From Coriobacteriales bacterium (GTDB taxonomy: Bacteria; Actinomycetota; Coriobacteriia; Coriobacteriales; UMGS124), in assembly GCA_017515595.1 (NCBI GenBank), contig JAFWFL010000134.1, positions 1 through 43,940 of the forward strand: a stretch of 43,940 nt of DNA, read 5' to 3'. How positions within the stretch are numbered: position 1 is the stretch's first letter; the number at the start of each line of letters is the position of its first letter. The notes beneath the pieces were generated by a model. The model had not been told where the DNA came from and did no database searches. It saw only the letters and a program-made list of their open reading frames with translations. The position numbers and the translations under genes are program-made. Positions 1 to 9,510 of this stretch are shown one piece after another.

Positions 1-595
1 CACATTTTTGCTGGAATAAGAAGTCGCCTACCGCGAGGGTTTCGTCAACAATCAAAAGATCAGGCTTTGTTGCCGTCGCGATGGAGAACGCAATACGAGC
101 GACCATACCGCTCGAATAATTCTTAAGCGGCATGTCGAGAAAATCGCGCAGCTCGGCAAAGTCAACAATCTCGTCAAAATGCTCATTGATAAATGCTTTT
201 GAGTATCCAAGGAGAGCGCCGTTTAAATAAATATTCTCGCGCGCCGTCAGCTCGATATCAAATCCTGCGCCAAGTTCAATCAAAGGAGCAATTGTTCCCT
301 TTACATAACAAGAACCCAAACTTGGCTCAAGAACACCCGCAATGATTTTGAGCATAGTAGATTTACCCGAGCCGTTTGTGCCCACAAGTCCAAAAACATC
401 GCCTTTGTTTACGGTAAAAGATATATCGTCAAGCGCTCTGAACTCTTTAAACCTCAGTTCATGGCGGGCAATTGCGATAAAGTATTCTTTGAGGCTGTTC
501 AGTTGCTCTGAAGCAATATTAAAAATCATACCTACATGGTCAACCGCAACAATGACCTCATTGTTTGGTGTATCTGCGGTAGGAGTTTCTGCCAT
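1..595 (-). CDS. Polysaccharide ABC exporter ATP-binding protein (Wzt/TagH type), C-terminus outside window
   Basis: This is the ATPase half of an ABC-2 exporter for a lipid-linked surface polysaccharide or teichoic acid-like polymer, acting on the cytoplasmic face of the membrane. Reading from the ATG at 595, 198 residues are visible. The Walker A motif GTNGSGKST is at residues 72-80, a signature SSGM at 161-164 (the degenerate form usual in Wzt/TagH ATPases) and Walker B LLIVDE at 180-185. The motif KEYFIAI followed by RALDDISF is also typical of this subfamily. The permease gene lies directly upstream with a 10-bp gap, so the two are probably co-transcribed. The end of the gene lies beyond position 1, so I cannot tell whether a C-terminal carbohydrate-binding domain is present. 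Confidence 0.9.
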   Translation of the reverse strand, partial: MAETPTADTPNNEVIVAVDHVGMIFNIASEQLNSLKEYFIAIARHELRFKEFRALDDISFTVNKGDVFGLVGTNGSGKSTMLKIIAGVLEPSLGSCYVKGTIAPLIELGAGFDIELTARENIYLNGALLGYSKAFINEHFDEIVDFAELRDFLDMPLKNYSSGMVARIAFSIATATKPDLLIVDETLAVGDFLFQQKC

Positions 596-605
596 GACAA
601 CCACC

Positions 606-1424
606 TTAAATGTAGAGAATGAACTTGTGCTGAGTCTTGCGGAAGACCACAATTCCCAAAGAAAAGGTTACAACGGCAAAACCAATGCAAATAAGATTCT
701 CCGTAAGACCGGGCATGGTTTGATACATCATACAGTCTCTGATATACGCTACATAATGATACATAGGATTCCATTGCTCACAGGTCATAAGCATATTCGA
801 AAGTCCTGAATCAAGGCTCGCAAGGCCCTCCTGCGGCCAAAAGATGGGTGTGAGGTAGTTCCATGCCATAATAATAACACTCCATAAGTGCATAACATCA
901 CGAAAGAAAACGGTAAGCGCACTTAAAAGGAGGCCGAGACCGGCGCTGAATATAAGGACATAAATGATGACGAGAATGGCTCCGAATATAGAAGGCGAAG
1001 GCTGGATCTTAAAGAAGATCATAACGCATATAACGGCTATCATAGAAAACGCATAGTTAACAAGAGAGAACAAGACTTTCTCAATAGGAAACACCGCTTT
1101 TTCTATACGGACCTTTTTAATAAGCGCCGCAGAATCAAGCATGGAGTGCATAGCGCCGTTTGTCGCATCACTCATAAGCGTAAAAAGCGTCATACCAAGA
1201 ATCAGGTAAACCGGGTAGTTCTCGATGGGAAACCTGAACATATTAGAAAATACGAGCGTTAGCACGCACATCATAAGAAGAGGATTCAGGACGCTCCAGA
1301 GAATACCCAGAACACTGCGCCGGTATTTGAGCTTAAAGTCTTTGGTGACCAGCTGTTGCATAATAAACATGGTGCTTTTGCGCACCTGCGATGATTCGAA
1401 CGAAGTACTTTGAGTTGATGCCAC
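606..1424 (-). CDS. Polysaccharide ABC exporter permease (Wzm/TagG type, ABC-2 family)
   Basis: This is a 272-residue integral membrane protein that forms the channel for the neighbouring ATPase. It has the family N-terminus (a short cytoplasmic segment with KDFKLKYRRSVLGILWSVLNP before the first span) followed by about six hydrophobic segments, and it is of usual length for the family. The start is GTG at 1422-1424, with AGGA about 8 nt upstream. In the 73-bp gap to acnA a TATACT-like -10 (minus strand, 1460-1465) is visible without a good -35, so a private promoter is possible but weak. The polymer exported cannot be deduced, because the biosynthetic genes are not in the window. Confidence 0.9.
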   Translation of the reverse strand: MASTQSTSFESSQVRKSTMFIMQQLVTKDFKLKYRRSVLGILWSVLNPLLMMCVLTLVFSNMFRFPIENYPVYLILGMTLFTLMSDATNGAMHSMLDSAALIKKVRIEKAVFPIEKVLFSLVNYAFSMIAVICVMIFFKIQPSPSIFGAILVIIYVLIFSAGLGLLLSALTVFFRDVMHLWSVIIMAWNYLTPIFWPQEGLASLDSGLSNMLMTCEQWNPMYHYVAYIRDCMMYQTMPGLTENLICIGFAVVTFSLGIVVFRKTQHKFILYI

Positions 1425-1497
1425 GAAACTGTCCTAACACGCTGCGTACAATACCACTGAGTATAGTACCATAGTTATTTGTATATTTTACACATAT

Positions 1498-4167
1498 TTA
1501 TGCCATGAGTTTCCGAATTGTATATTGCAGGATGCCACCGTGTGCCATATAGGCAAGTTCTGTGGGTGTGTCAATGCGGACAGTCGCCTCAAATGTGAAT
1601 GTTGATTCGTCTTCTCTGGTTACCGTGACCGGTATGGTCTTTGGACAAATACCGCTCGCGTAATCAAGAGGAGGAAGAGTAAATGTCTCATGCCCGGTGA
1701 GTCCTAAGGTATCAGCATTCACATCTCTGGGGAATTCAAGGGGCAAGATTCCCATTCCTACAAGGTTTGAGCGATGAATACGTTCAAAAGACTGGGCGAA
1801 AACTGCTTTTACTCCCTGTAAAAGAACGCCTTTGGCAGCCCAGTCGCGGCTTGATCCCGAACCATACATTTGGCCGGCAACAACCACGAGAGGGATATTG
1901 TGGTCCATATAATCTACCGCAGCATCCCAAACGCTTGTTACCGTGCTGCGTATCTGGTCATATGTCCAGCATCCGCGCTTCTCGGGTACCAATCGGTTTT
2001 GGAGTTTTACGTTTGCATAGGTTCCGCGCTGCATAACTTTATGGTTGCCGCGGCGTGATCCATAGGTGTTAAAATCTTTTTGTGCAAGACCGCATGATTC
2101 AAGATACAAAGCAGCTGGAGACTGAGCGGCAATTTGTCCTGCCGGCGAAATATGATCTGTTGTTACAAAATCACCAAGGAAAACAAGAGCTTTTGCATTG
2201 GCGATCCGGGCAGAAGCAGAAAGCTCTTTAGACATACCCTCAAAGTACGGAGGCTTGGCAATATAGGTTGACTTCTCATCCCAGTCATATGTGAGACTTG
2301 GTTTTGACGAGAGATTCTGCCAGGCGCTGCTCCCCTTTTCGATATCCTGAAGAGCAGCTGTATACAGGGATTCATTGACATACGTCTGCATAAGCTCAGA
2401 AATCTCCGAATCAAGCGGCCAGAGATCGCGGAGAAAGACTTCTTTGCCATCCTTGTTTATGAGAGGTTCGTCCACAAAATCAAAATCGACGGTTCCGGCA
2501 AGAGCGTATGCTACAACGGTTGCCGGAGAACCTAAGTAATTTTGGCTGACATCGGGAGAAATGCGGCCTTCAAAGTTGCGGTTTCCGCTTACGACCGCTG
2601 CAAGATCGAGGGTTTGAGAAAGCTCATGAAGCTGAGGCAGAATGGGTCCTGAGTTGCCAATACAGCTCATACAACCAAATCCGGCTGTATAAAAGCCCTG
2701 TTCCTGAAGGCTTTTCAAGAGACCGGCACGCTCGAGCAAAAGCTCGCTTGCATGGCTTCCCGGCGAAAGCAAACGCTTAACCCAGGGTTTTGTAAAGACG
2801 CCTGCAGCTGCTGCATTACGTGCCAAAAGACCGGCAGCAAGCATCATAGAAGGATCAGCTGTAGTTGTGCAGCTCGTAATAGCAGCTATAGCCAATGCGC
2901 CATGGGTAAGGTTGTACGTGCTTCCGTCAATTTCTACCTGGCATACCATATCTTGCAACGTATGACCGTGCTCGGCAATAACTTCGCGAACGCGGTTATG
3001 TGCACTGTCAAACGGAATCCTGTCATGAGGCCTAGAAGGACCGGCAATAGAATGTTCAACAGTTGAGAGATCAAGCTCAATGACTTCATGATATACCTGT
3101 GTTTGAGACGGATCATGCCAAAAACCCTGAGTCTTGCAGTAAGTTTCTATAAGAGAAATCTGTTTTGCGCTGCGGCCGGTGTTGCGGTAATACTCAAGCG
3201 TGCGTTCATCTACCGGGAACAAAAATGCCGTGCAGCCATATTCAGGGCTCATATTGCTTACACATGTTCTCTGTGTTGCGCTAAGACTTGAGACACCTTC
3301 GCCAAAAGCCTCGACAAATGCTCCTACGACATTCTTTGAACGAAGAATTTGAGCGACTGTAAGAGCAAGATCCATAGCGCTGACGCCATTTTGAAGTGCG
3401 CCTGTCATATGTATGCCATACGTTTTTGGTACGAGAATAGAGATGGGCTGACCCAATGCGGCGGCTTCTGCCTCAATACCTCCAACACCCCATGCCAAAA
3501 CACCCAATCCTGCGGCAGTAGTTGTGTGGGAATCGGTACCCACAACCGTATCAAAGCAAAGACAAGACTTAGTATCCTGGCAGCAATACCCGCAAGAAAC
3601 GGTGGTAACGCCTTTAGCGAGAAGCTCGATGTTGAGCTGGTGGCAAATACCTGCAGCAGGAGGGAGAATACGAAGGTTATCAAACGAGTCCTGTGCCCAC
3701 TTTAAAAAGGTGTAGCGCTCACGGTTGCGATCAAACTCAATGGCTTCATTTTGAGCGCAAGCTTCTTTGCAACCAGAAACATCGCCAATTACGGAGTGGT
3801 CAATGACGAGATCACATGGGATAAGCGGGTTAATAACACGGGGATCTCCGCCAAGATCTTGCACGGCATCGCGCATTGCAGCAAAATCAACCATAACAGG
3901 TACGCCGGTAAAATCCTGAAAAAGTACGCGCGCCGGCATATAAGAGACTTCTTCACCGGTTTCACCCTTGAGGCCGGCCGTTAAAACAGCCTGAGCCTGC
4001 TCCGTATTTGCATGCTGAGAGTCCTGGTAACGCAAGACATTCTCAAGCAGAATTTTCAGGGCATAAGGCAGCCGGGAGGCCCCCTCGCACTGGTCAACGG
4101 GATAATAACAATAGGTATTGTTGTCTATAGAAAGTGTAGCGGTACGGATTTTTGTATCCTGGGTCAT
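1498..4167 (-). CDS. acnA: Aconitate hydratase (AcnA/IRP1 family)
   Basis: The enzyme interconverts citrate and isocitrate using a 4Fe-4S cluster. The protein has 889 residues, the usual length for the AcnA/IRP1 branch. Cluster ligands are evident as C433 (TSCTTTADPS) and the pair C499 and C502 (FGCMSCIGNSGP). The segment GTDSHTTTAAGLGVLAWGVGG (about 210-230) matches the family substrate-binding region. The C-terminal swivel domain contains DYMDHNIPLVVVAGQMYGSGSSRDWAAKG. An oddity is the cysteine-rich stretch at 192-204 (five cysteines), just before GTDSH, where AcnA proteins usually carry few cysteines. The ATG is preceded by AAGGGGA. The gene follows tgt by 14 bp, so they form one unit. No terminator is seen before the exporter genes. 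Confidence 0.96.
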   Translation of the reverse strand: MTQDTKIRTATLSIDNNTYCYYPVDQCEGASRLPYALKILLENVLRYQDSQHANTEQAQAVLTAGLKGETGEEVSYMPARVLFQDFTGVPVMVDFAAMRDAVQDLGGDPRVINPLIPCDLVIDHSVIGDVSGCKEACAQNEAIEFDRNRERYTFLKWAQDSFDNLRILPPAAGICHQLNIELLAKGVTTVSCGYCCQDTKSCLCFDTVVGTDSHTTTAAGLGVLAWGVGGIEAEAAALGQPISILVPKTYGIHMTGALQNGVSAMDLALTVAQILRSKNVVGAFVEAFGEGVSSLSATQRTCVSNMSPEYGCTAFLFPVDERTLEYYRNTGRSAKQISLIETYCKTQGFWHDPSQTQVYHEVIELDLSTVEHSIAGPSRPHDRIPFDSAHNRVREVIAEHGHTLQDMVCQVEIDGSTYNLTHGALAIAAITSCTTTADPSMMLAAGLLARNAAAAGVFTKPWVKRLLSPGSHASELLLERAGLLKSLQEQGFYTAGFGCMSCIGNSGPILPQLHELSQTLDLAAVVSGNRNFEGRISPDVSQNYLGSPATVVAYALAGTVDFDFVDEPLINKDGKEVFLRDLWPLDSEISELMQTYVNESLYTAALQDIEKGSSAWQNLSSKPSLTYDWDEKSTYIAKPPYFEGMSKELSASARIANAKALVFLGDFVTTDHISPAGQIAAQSPAALYLESCGLAQKDFNTYGSRRGNHKVMQRGTYANVKLQNRLVPEKRGCWTYDQIRSTVTSVWDAAVDYMDHNIPLVVVAGQMYGSGSSRDWAAKGVLLQGVKAVFAQSFERIHRSNLVGMGILPLEFPRDVNADTLGLTGHETFTLPPLDYASGICPKTIPVTVTREDESTFTFEATVRIDTPTELAYMAHGGILQYTIRKLMA

Positions 4168-4181
4168 GAACTTTATCCCCT

Positions 4182-5348
4182 TTAGTAATCATTTGCAGCC
4201 GGGCTTGACATCCAATTATCTAAGAATTCTTTATACGTGCCTTGAAGAATGGCTTCTCGCGCAAGGTTCATTAGATTAAGTAAGAAATAAAGATTAAGCA
4301 TGGTGAGCAAAATTCCGCCAAGCATTTCTTTTTGCATAACAAGATGACGAATGTATCCTCTTGAATAACCTCCAGTGCAGACCGGGCATGTACAGGATTC
4401 ATCAAGCGGACCTTTATCATGAGTATATTTGGCATTGTGCATATTCATGCGTCCCAAAGAAGAAAACGCCGTCCCTGACCGTGCGGTTCGTGTTGGCAAG
4501 ACGCAATCGAACATATCTATACCGCAGGCAACTCCCTGAACCAACGTTGTGGGATTTCCAACACCCATTAAATAGCGCGGTTTGTGCTTGGGCATATATT
4601 GAGAGGCTAATGGAGCAAGGGTTTCGAACATTGTTTCATGGTCCTCGCCAACCGAGTAACCGCCAATTCCGTAACCGGGAAATTCACCGCAGTTTTCCAG
4701 ATGATTGAGCGAGCGAATACGCAAGTCAAGATGCATTCCTCCCTGTACAATACCAAAGAGCGCCTGGTCTTTTTTGGTATGGGCTTTAAAGCAACGCTCG
4801 CCCCATGAGCTCGAGAGTTCAACGGCACGTTCAACAAAGCTTCTCTCGGCAGGATAGCCGGGACATTGGTCAAGCTGCATAACAATATCGGCCCCGAGAG
4901 CCTGCTGGATTTCCATATTGCGCTCGGGAGTCCAAAAAACATGAGCGCCATCATAGTCATCAGTTCTGAACCCAACGCCATTATCTTCGAGCTTTACCAG
5001 ACCCTCATGACTAAATACCTGAAAACCGCCGGAATCGGTAAGAATAGGCTTGTGCCATTGCATGAATTCATGAAGTCCGCCAAGCTCTTCTACAACTGTT
5101 TCACCGGGACGGCAAGCCAAATGGTACGTGTTTGCGAGGATAATTTGCGCACCAAGATCCTCGACACCACCGGGCAGCATACCTTTAACGGTGCCCTTTG
5201 TGCCTACCGGCATAAAGACCGGAGTCTTTATATCGCCGTGTGCTGTATGAAAAACGCCGGCACGTGCCGCAGTCTTTGGATCCTCGGCAACAATGTCATA
5301 CATAAATAATTCTTTTTGAGGAGATATCTGCGCGCATGCTTCGCACAT
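4182..5348 (-). CDS. tgt: Queuine/preQ1 tRNA-guanine transglycosylase, with a replaced zinc-ligand histidine
   Basis: Tgt exchanges guanine 34 of tRNAs with GUN anticodons for a queuosine precursor. I chose the ATG at 5348 because AAGGAGGGAG lies just upstream; an in-frame ATG at 5399 gives 17 extra residues with no ribosome-binding site. The 388-residue product has the general base D105 (TDSGGFQVFS), the covalent nucleophile D281 (GIDMFDCVLPTR) and zinc ligands C319, C321 and C324 (CTCPVC). The fourth zinc ligand, the His of the family motif T-x-H-N-L, is Leu351 here (LLTMLNLYF, codon CTT in place of CAT or CAC). The gene leads a unit with acnA. queH, in the same pathway, lies elsewhere in the window. 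Identity is certain; full activity is not. Confidence 0.95.
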   Translation of the reverse strand: MCEACAQISPQKELFMYDIVAEDPKTAARAGVFHTAHGDIKTPVFMPVGTKGTVKGMLPGGVEDLGAQIILANTYHLACRPGETVVEELGGLHEFMQWHKPILTDSGGFQVFSHEGLVKLEDNGVGFRTDDYDGAHVFWTPERNMEIQQALGADIVMQLDQCPGYPAERSFVERAVELSSSWGERCFKAHTKKDQALFGIVQGGMHLDLRIRSLNHLENCGEFPGYGIGGYSVGEDHETMFETLAPLASQYMPKHKPRYLMGVGNPTTLVQGVACGIDMFDCVLPTRTARSGTAFSSLGRMNMHNAKYTHDKGPLDESCTCPVCTGGYSRGYIRHLVMQKEMLGGILLTMLNLYFLLNLMNLAREAILQGTYKEFLDNWMSSPAANDY

Positions 5349-5446
5349 ATGATTTAACTCCCTCCTTGCATGTTTATATGTAAAACGTAACCTATACATG
5401 ATACTATTCTCAGTGTTACAACTGAAAGAAGAAGGGCATAATTAGC

Positions 5447-7950
5447 ATGGCAGAATTACAAGATTCATTACATACCCACCAACAATCCGCGAAAACTACC
5501 GGCGGAAAAACCCTTGAGCTTTTGGCCCCTGCCGGTACCTTCGAAGCATTCCGAGCCGCTTTGGCCGCCGGCGCAGATGCAATATATTGCGGATTAGGTT
5601 CATTTAATGCCCGCAGAAATGCCGAGAATTTTACCCTTGAGGATTTTACACAAGCTACAAGACTTGCTCACCTCGCAGGCAGCAGAGTTTACGTAACAAT
5701 TAACATTCTCATCCGTGAAGACGAACTGGTGCAGGCGCTCAAACTTGTTTACGAATGTGCATGTGCAGGGGCTGACGCCTTTATTGTTCAAGATTGGGGC
5801 CTGTTAAACCTTATCCATGAACTTTGGCCTGCTTTGGAGTTGCATCTTTCTACCCAGGCAAATGTTCATGATCCTTTGGGAGTTAAGTTTGCCGAGCAGC
5901 AAGGTTGCAAACGAGTAACCATATCCCGCGAATTAACGCTGCAGGAGCTTTTGGCATGTTCTCAGGTAGGACCTGATATAGAAGCATTCGGTCATGGTGC
6001 AATTTGTATTTGCTACTCGGGAGAATGCCTTCTGAGCAGTATGCAAAGAGGAAGGTCAGCCAACAGAGGCCTCTGCAGACAACCATGCAGATTGCCGTAC
6101 ATTTTGTCTGATTCTCAAGGAAAAACCTGTGCTGTAATAGATGGATCAAGGCTGTTATCACCGCGTGATTATTGCAGCATTGATAATATCTGTGACCTTG
6201 TAAGATCCGGCGTGAGATCCTTAAAAATCGAAGGACGCATGAAAGCGCCGGATTATGTAGCCTCGGTTGTAGAAACCTACCGGAAAGTTATAGATGAATA
6301 TGAGTCTTCCGGGGAGCCTCTCAGAGCTTCAGAAGAAGCACATCGCACATTGGCCCGTGCCTTTAACAGAGACTTTACAAACGGATACCTCTTTGGTGTG
6401 CACGACAACAGCATAATGTCTTATGAACGTGGGAACAATCGCGGCCAGCTTGTGGGAAGCGTGGTTAAATCTCAGGGTAAACAAATAACTGTTAAGCTGA
6501 CTGAGCCGGTATTTACCGGAGATCTTCTGGAAATCAGAAATCCTCAGAGCTTCCAAGACTATCTTACCGCTTTGGTTCCTCAAGACACACCAAGCAAGGC
6601 TGATCTCAATATACGTTTGAGCCGTCCCATGCCGGTTGGGTGTGCAGTGCGCTTAATACGCAGCGAAGAAGCCATGCAAAAAGCCAAACAATTTGCAAGC
6701 CGTGAATGGCCAAGAAAACGTAAAGTAGATGTAAGAATCAAAGCCAAACTCGGTGAGCCGTTCACCGTAGAACTCGACACAGGAGATTGCAAAGCTTATG
6801 CGAAGGGTTTTTTGGTTGAACCCGCCAAAACAAGAGCAGTAACAGAAAATGATCTTATAGAACACGTAGGACGTTTGGGAACAAGTCCCTTTGAGGCGAA
6901 AACATTTTCTGTTGAAATGGATGAAAATGTTGGCATGAGTTTCTCGGCAGTTCATGAAGTGCGAGCACAAGCAGCAGATGCTTTGGTACAAGCTATTCTT
7001 GAACCATGGGAAACAATCAAGAATAACCTCCATGAGCCGCCGCAAACAATACCATCGCCCAAGTGTTCCTTAAGAGTGCGTGAAGAAACAGAATCTGTTA
7101 CAGCATTAGAACTTGCCGTTTTGGCAAATACACCCAAAAAAGCCAAAGCAGCAAAAGACGCCGGAGCAACTACAGTCATAGTTCCGGTAGAAGATCTCGT
7201 TTTAGGAAGCGGATCAAGTACGTTGAGGCAAAAATATAATTTTACGTAACCGATGAATGGCCTCAGAACATTACTCCCCTCTTTGGTGAAGTCGCCCGCC
7301 AACGTGATCATGAGCTTTTTAATGAGACAATGAATGTCTCGTTTAATGAAGTCATATGCGGTTCTGTTTCCTGGCTGTCTTTAGCACGCGAAAAACAAGT
7401 ATCATCATGCTGGCTTTGGGATACCTTGCCTTTACACAATCACATTTCATTTGAAGTATTCGAACACCGGGGAGCAACAGGCGTGTGGCTCTCCCCCGAG
7501 CTTGAAATCCTTGAAATTGAACGATTAGCCAAACTAACAAATCTTCCGCTTGGAATTACCGCTTACGGTTATATCAGAACCATGACATGTGAACACTGTG
7601 TACTCCAAGCAATGGGGAACTGCAAACAAACCTGCAAAACATGTCCAAGACGAGAAAACCCTTATGCTCTAAAAGATGAGTTTGGCCGTCCAAGCCTTGT
7701 TACAACCAATGCCTTAGGCAGATCAAACCTCTGGTGGAACCAGCCCCTTGATATTACCCCCCATATTGCTGAGCTTGCCCGCATAGGAGTCAAAAGATTC
7801 CTGGTTGATACTCGTCTTCTTAATGAAGAAGAAAGCATGCAGGCAATTAATCATGTAAAAGAAGCTCTGGAGGCAGTCAAGCAAAAAGTGCAATTACCGT
7901 CTAGTTTTAGAAATACCACAACCGGTCATTTATTCGAAAGAATCGGATAG
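5447..7950 (+). pseudogene. U32 peptidase-family protein (RNA hydroxylation type), split by a single frameshift
   Basis: Two adjacent frames encode one protein. The first frame (5447-7249, 600 residues) has the U32 domain with the exact signature pattern at residues 179-197 (EAF..GAIC....GEC.LS), the collagenase-like LLAPAGTFEAF start and conserved cysteine-rich CRQPCRLPY. It stops at TAA 7247-7249. The downstream frame continues at 7240 with FYVTDEWPQN and runs to 7950, carrying the family C-terminus with cysteines in CEHCVLQAMGNC and CKTCPRRENPY. The joined product would be about 834 residues, typical of large U32 proteins. One extra T in the TTTT run at 7240-7243 would restore the frame. 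Bacterial relatives hydroxylate 23S rRNA or tRNA; the peptidase name is historical. AGAAGGGC precedes the ATG. Either a real mutation or a homopolymer sequencing error fits. Confidence 0.85.
7237..7249 (+). other. Frameshift site in the U32-family gene
   Basis: The upstream frame reads aat ttt acg TAA. The downstream frame is blocked by a TAA at 7237-7239, so the switch must occur between 7240 and 7246, over the TTTT run. The zero-frame heptamer t-aat-ttt is not a canonical X-XXY-YYZ slippery site, and I see no stable pseudoknot directly after it. A one-base deletion is therefore the simplest reading, and programmed -1 frameshifting is unlikely. Confidence 0.7.
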
Positions 7951-7976
7951 AAAGATATTGATTCAAAAGATCAAAA

Positions 7977-8007
7977 AAGCCCATATCATATTGAATGATA
8001 TGGGCTT
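7977..8007 (-). terminator. Intrinsic terminator of the S10 carboxypeptidase transcript
   Basis: Perfect 13-bp stem (7977-7989 with 7995-8007) with a 5-nt loop, followed on the minus strand by a T6 run (7973-7978). On the plus strand it is followed only by TTAAAAAC, so it may also weakly end the U32 transcript. Confidence 0.85.
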
Positions 8008-8029
8008 AAAAACAAATCACAGAATGATA

Positions 8030-9499
8030 CTAAGCTTTGTAGAATTCCTCGACATCAGCCGCCATCTGTTTAAACGCATCGCGGTTAACATAAATCATAT
8101 GTCCTGAGTCATAAAGTTTAAACTCAAGGTTAGACTTGATCTCATCAGAGAGATACATACGTGCGAGATCCTCAATGGGTCCAAGGAACGGTGTTGCCAT
8201 ATCATAGCGTCCGCCAAGTATAAGAACCTTCATGTCTGGGTTGTGACGCATTGACATTGCAAGATCGTAAGCGACGTTGGGCGTGTGTGATTTCCATTCA
8301 ACACCGGCGCTTGTGTGGTCATGAATCCAGTTCATGCCAATAGTTTCCCACGCGCTTGTGTTATACGGCAAGGAGTTGGAGTAGTTAAGATCATGCTTAA
8401 CGTGATGTCTGAAACCGGCTGCCCAGGCAGAAGATGTGCACGTGTCAGAAGGATCTTCCTCGGAGATACCTTCTGAAGAAGTCTGAAGGAAGTTACCGGC
8501 TTCAAACGAGAATCTGCCGTCGAGACGTCCCACAACTTTGCCTTTATCGCGAAGAAGTTCCTGGCGGAAGTCAGTGAGCTCAATACGCAGATGCTTGGCG
8601 GCAATATAGGAAGACGTAAGGCCTATGAATTGGGACATAAGCTGAGCGAGTTCGCTCTCGCGGTCTGCATCAAGTCGGTCGCCCTTAAGAAGCGCCGGGG
8701 CAAGAGCGTCTTCTGCGAATTCAAGAGCACGGTCAAAGAGTTCATCACTCGTAAGCTCATTAACGTAAGCGCCTTTTCCGTGGTATTGTGCAATAGCAGC
8801 CATGGTTGGGAAAAGCTGGATGTAATTCGCATCATTACCGGGGATTGTTGCGCTCCAGTCAAAGAGAGCAGAAAGCATAATGACACCGTTGAGGTCGATT
8901 CCACGTTGAGCAAGCTGGCCAATAAGAACAGCGTTACGAGTGGTTCCGTATGATTCGCCAAAAAGGTAGAGCGGCGAATTCCAGCGGCCTGTCTTTTCGA
9001 GCCAGGCAGCAATGCAGCGGGAGAAACACTCGGCATCTTTGTCGAGAGAATAGGCGCGCTTGCCCTTAACGCCGTCAGCGAGGCGCGACCAACCTGTGCC
9101 GAGAGCATCAATAAACACAAGGTCAGAAGTCGCAATGAGTGAATACTCATTCATTTCAAGTGCGTAAGGAGCGGGGCCTATGTGTTTATCGCCGCAGGGC
9201 ATAACACACTTAGGACCAATGCCGCCAATATTAATGATATAACTTGCGCTGCCCGGGCCGCCGTTAAAGCAGAATGTGACAGGACGCACTTCTTGTGCAT
9301 CTTTTTTGAGATATGAGATAGTGAACATTGAACCAATGGGTTCGCCGTCATTCTCGGTTATTTCAATATGCTGAGCTATAGTTTCGAGCTCAATTTCCTG
9401 AGAGCCGTCAGTCCAGGTAAAACCTGATACTACGGGCTCAGGCATTTTTTTAAAGGAACGTTCGGGCTTTTGAGCGTTCTCTTTTAAAGCTTCTGGCAT
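8030..9499 (-). CDS. Serine carboxypeptidase-like protein (peptidase family S10, alpha/beta hydrolase fold)
   Basis: The 489-residue protein has the S10 landmarks: oxyanion-hole motif NGGPGS at 79-84, nucleophile S183 in FGESYGTTRN, acid D433 in GGRYDMATP and base H467 in YDSGHMIYV. Family members remove C-terminal residues from peptides at low pH. There is no signal peptide or membrane segment, so this one appears cytoplasmic, which fits internal peptide use in an amino-acid-fermenting anaerobe. AGGAG precedes the ATG and lies at the end of ilvE, which ends 11 bp upstream, so the two form a unit. The actual substrate is unknown. Confidence 0.88.
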   Translation of the reverse strand: MPEALKENAQKPERSFKKMPEPVVSGFTWTDGSQEIELETIAQHIEITENDGEPIGSMFTISYLKKDAQEVRPVTFCFNGGPGSASYIINIGGIGPKCVMPCGDKHIGPAPYALEMNEYSLIATSDLVFIDALGTGWSRLADGVKGKRAYSLDKDAECFSRCIAAWLEKTGRWNSPLYLFGESYGTTRNAVLIGQLAQRGIDLNGVIMLSALFDWSATIPGNDANYIQLFPTMAAIAQYHGKGAYVNELTSDELFDRALEFAEDALAPALLKGDRLDADRESELAQLMSQFIGLTSSYIAAKHLRIELTDFRQELLRDKGKVVGRLDGRFSFEAGNFLQTSSEGISEEDPSDTCTSSAWAAGFRHHVKHDLNYSNSLPYNTSAWETIGMNWIHDHTSAGVEWKSHTPNVAYDLAMSMRHNPDMKVLILGGRYDMATPFLGPIEDLARMYLSDEIKSNLEFKLYDSGHMIYVNRDAFKQMAADVEEFYKA

Positions 9500-9510
9500 G
9501 AAATATCTCC

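Noticed and set aside
7230-7260. Programmed -1 frameshifting in the U32-family gene
   Set aside because: The TTTT run lacks a canonical slippery heptamer in the right frame and I see no clear stimulatory structure downstream. A simple indel explains the data.
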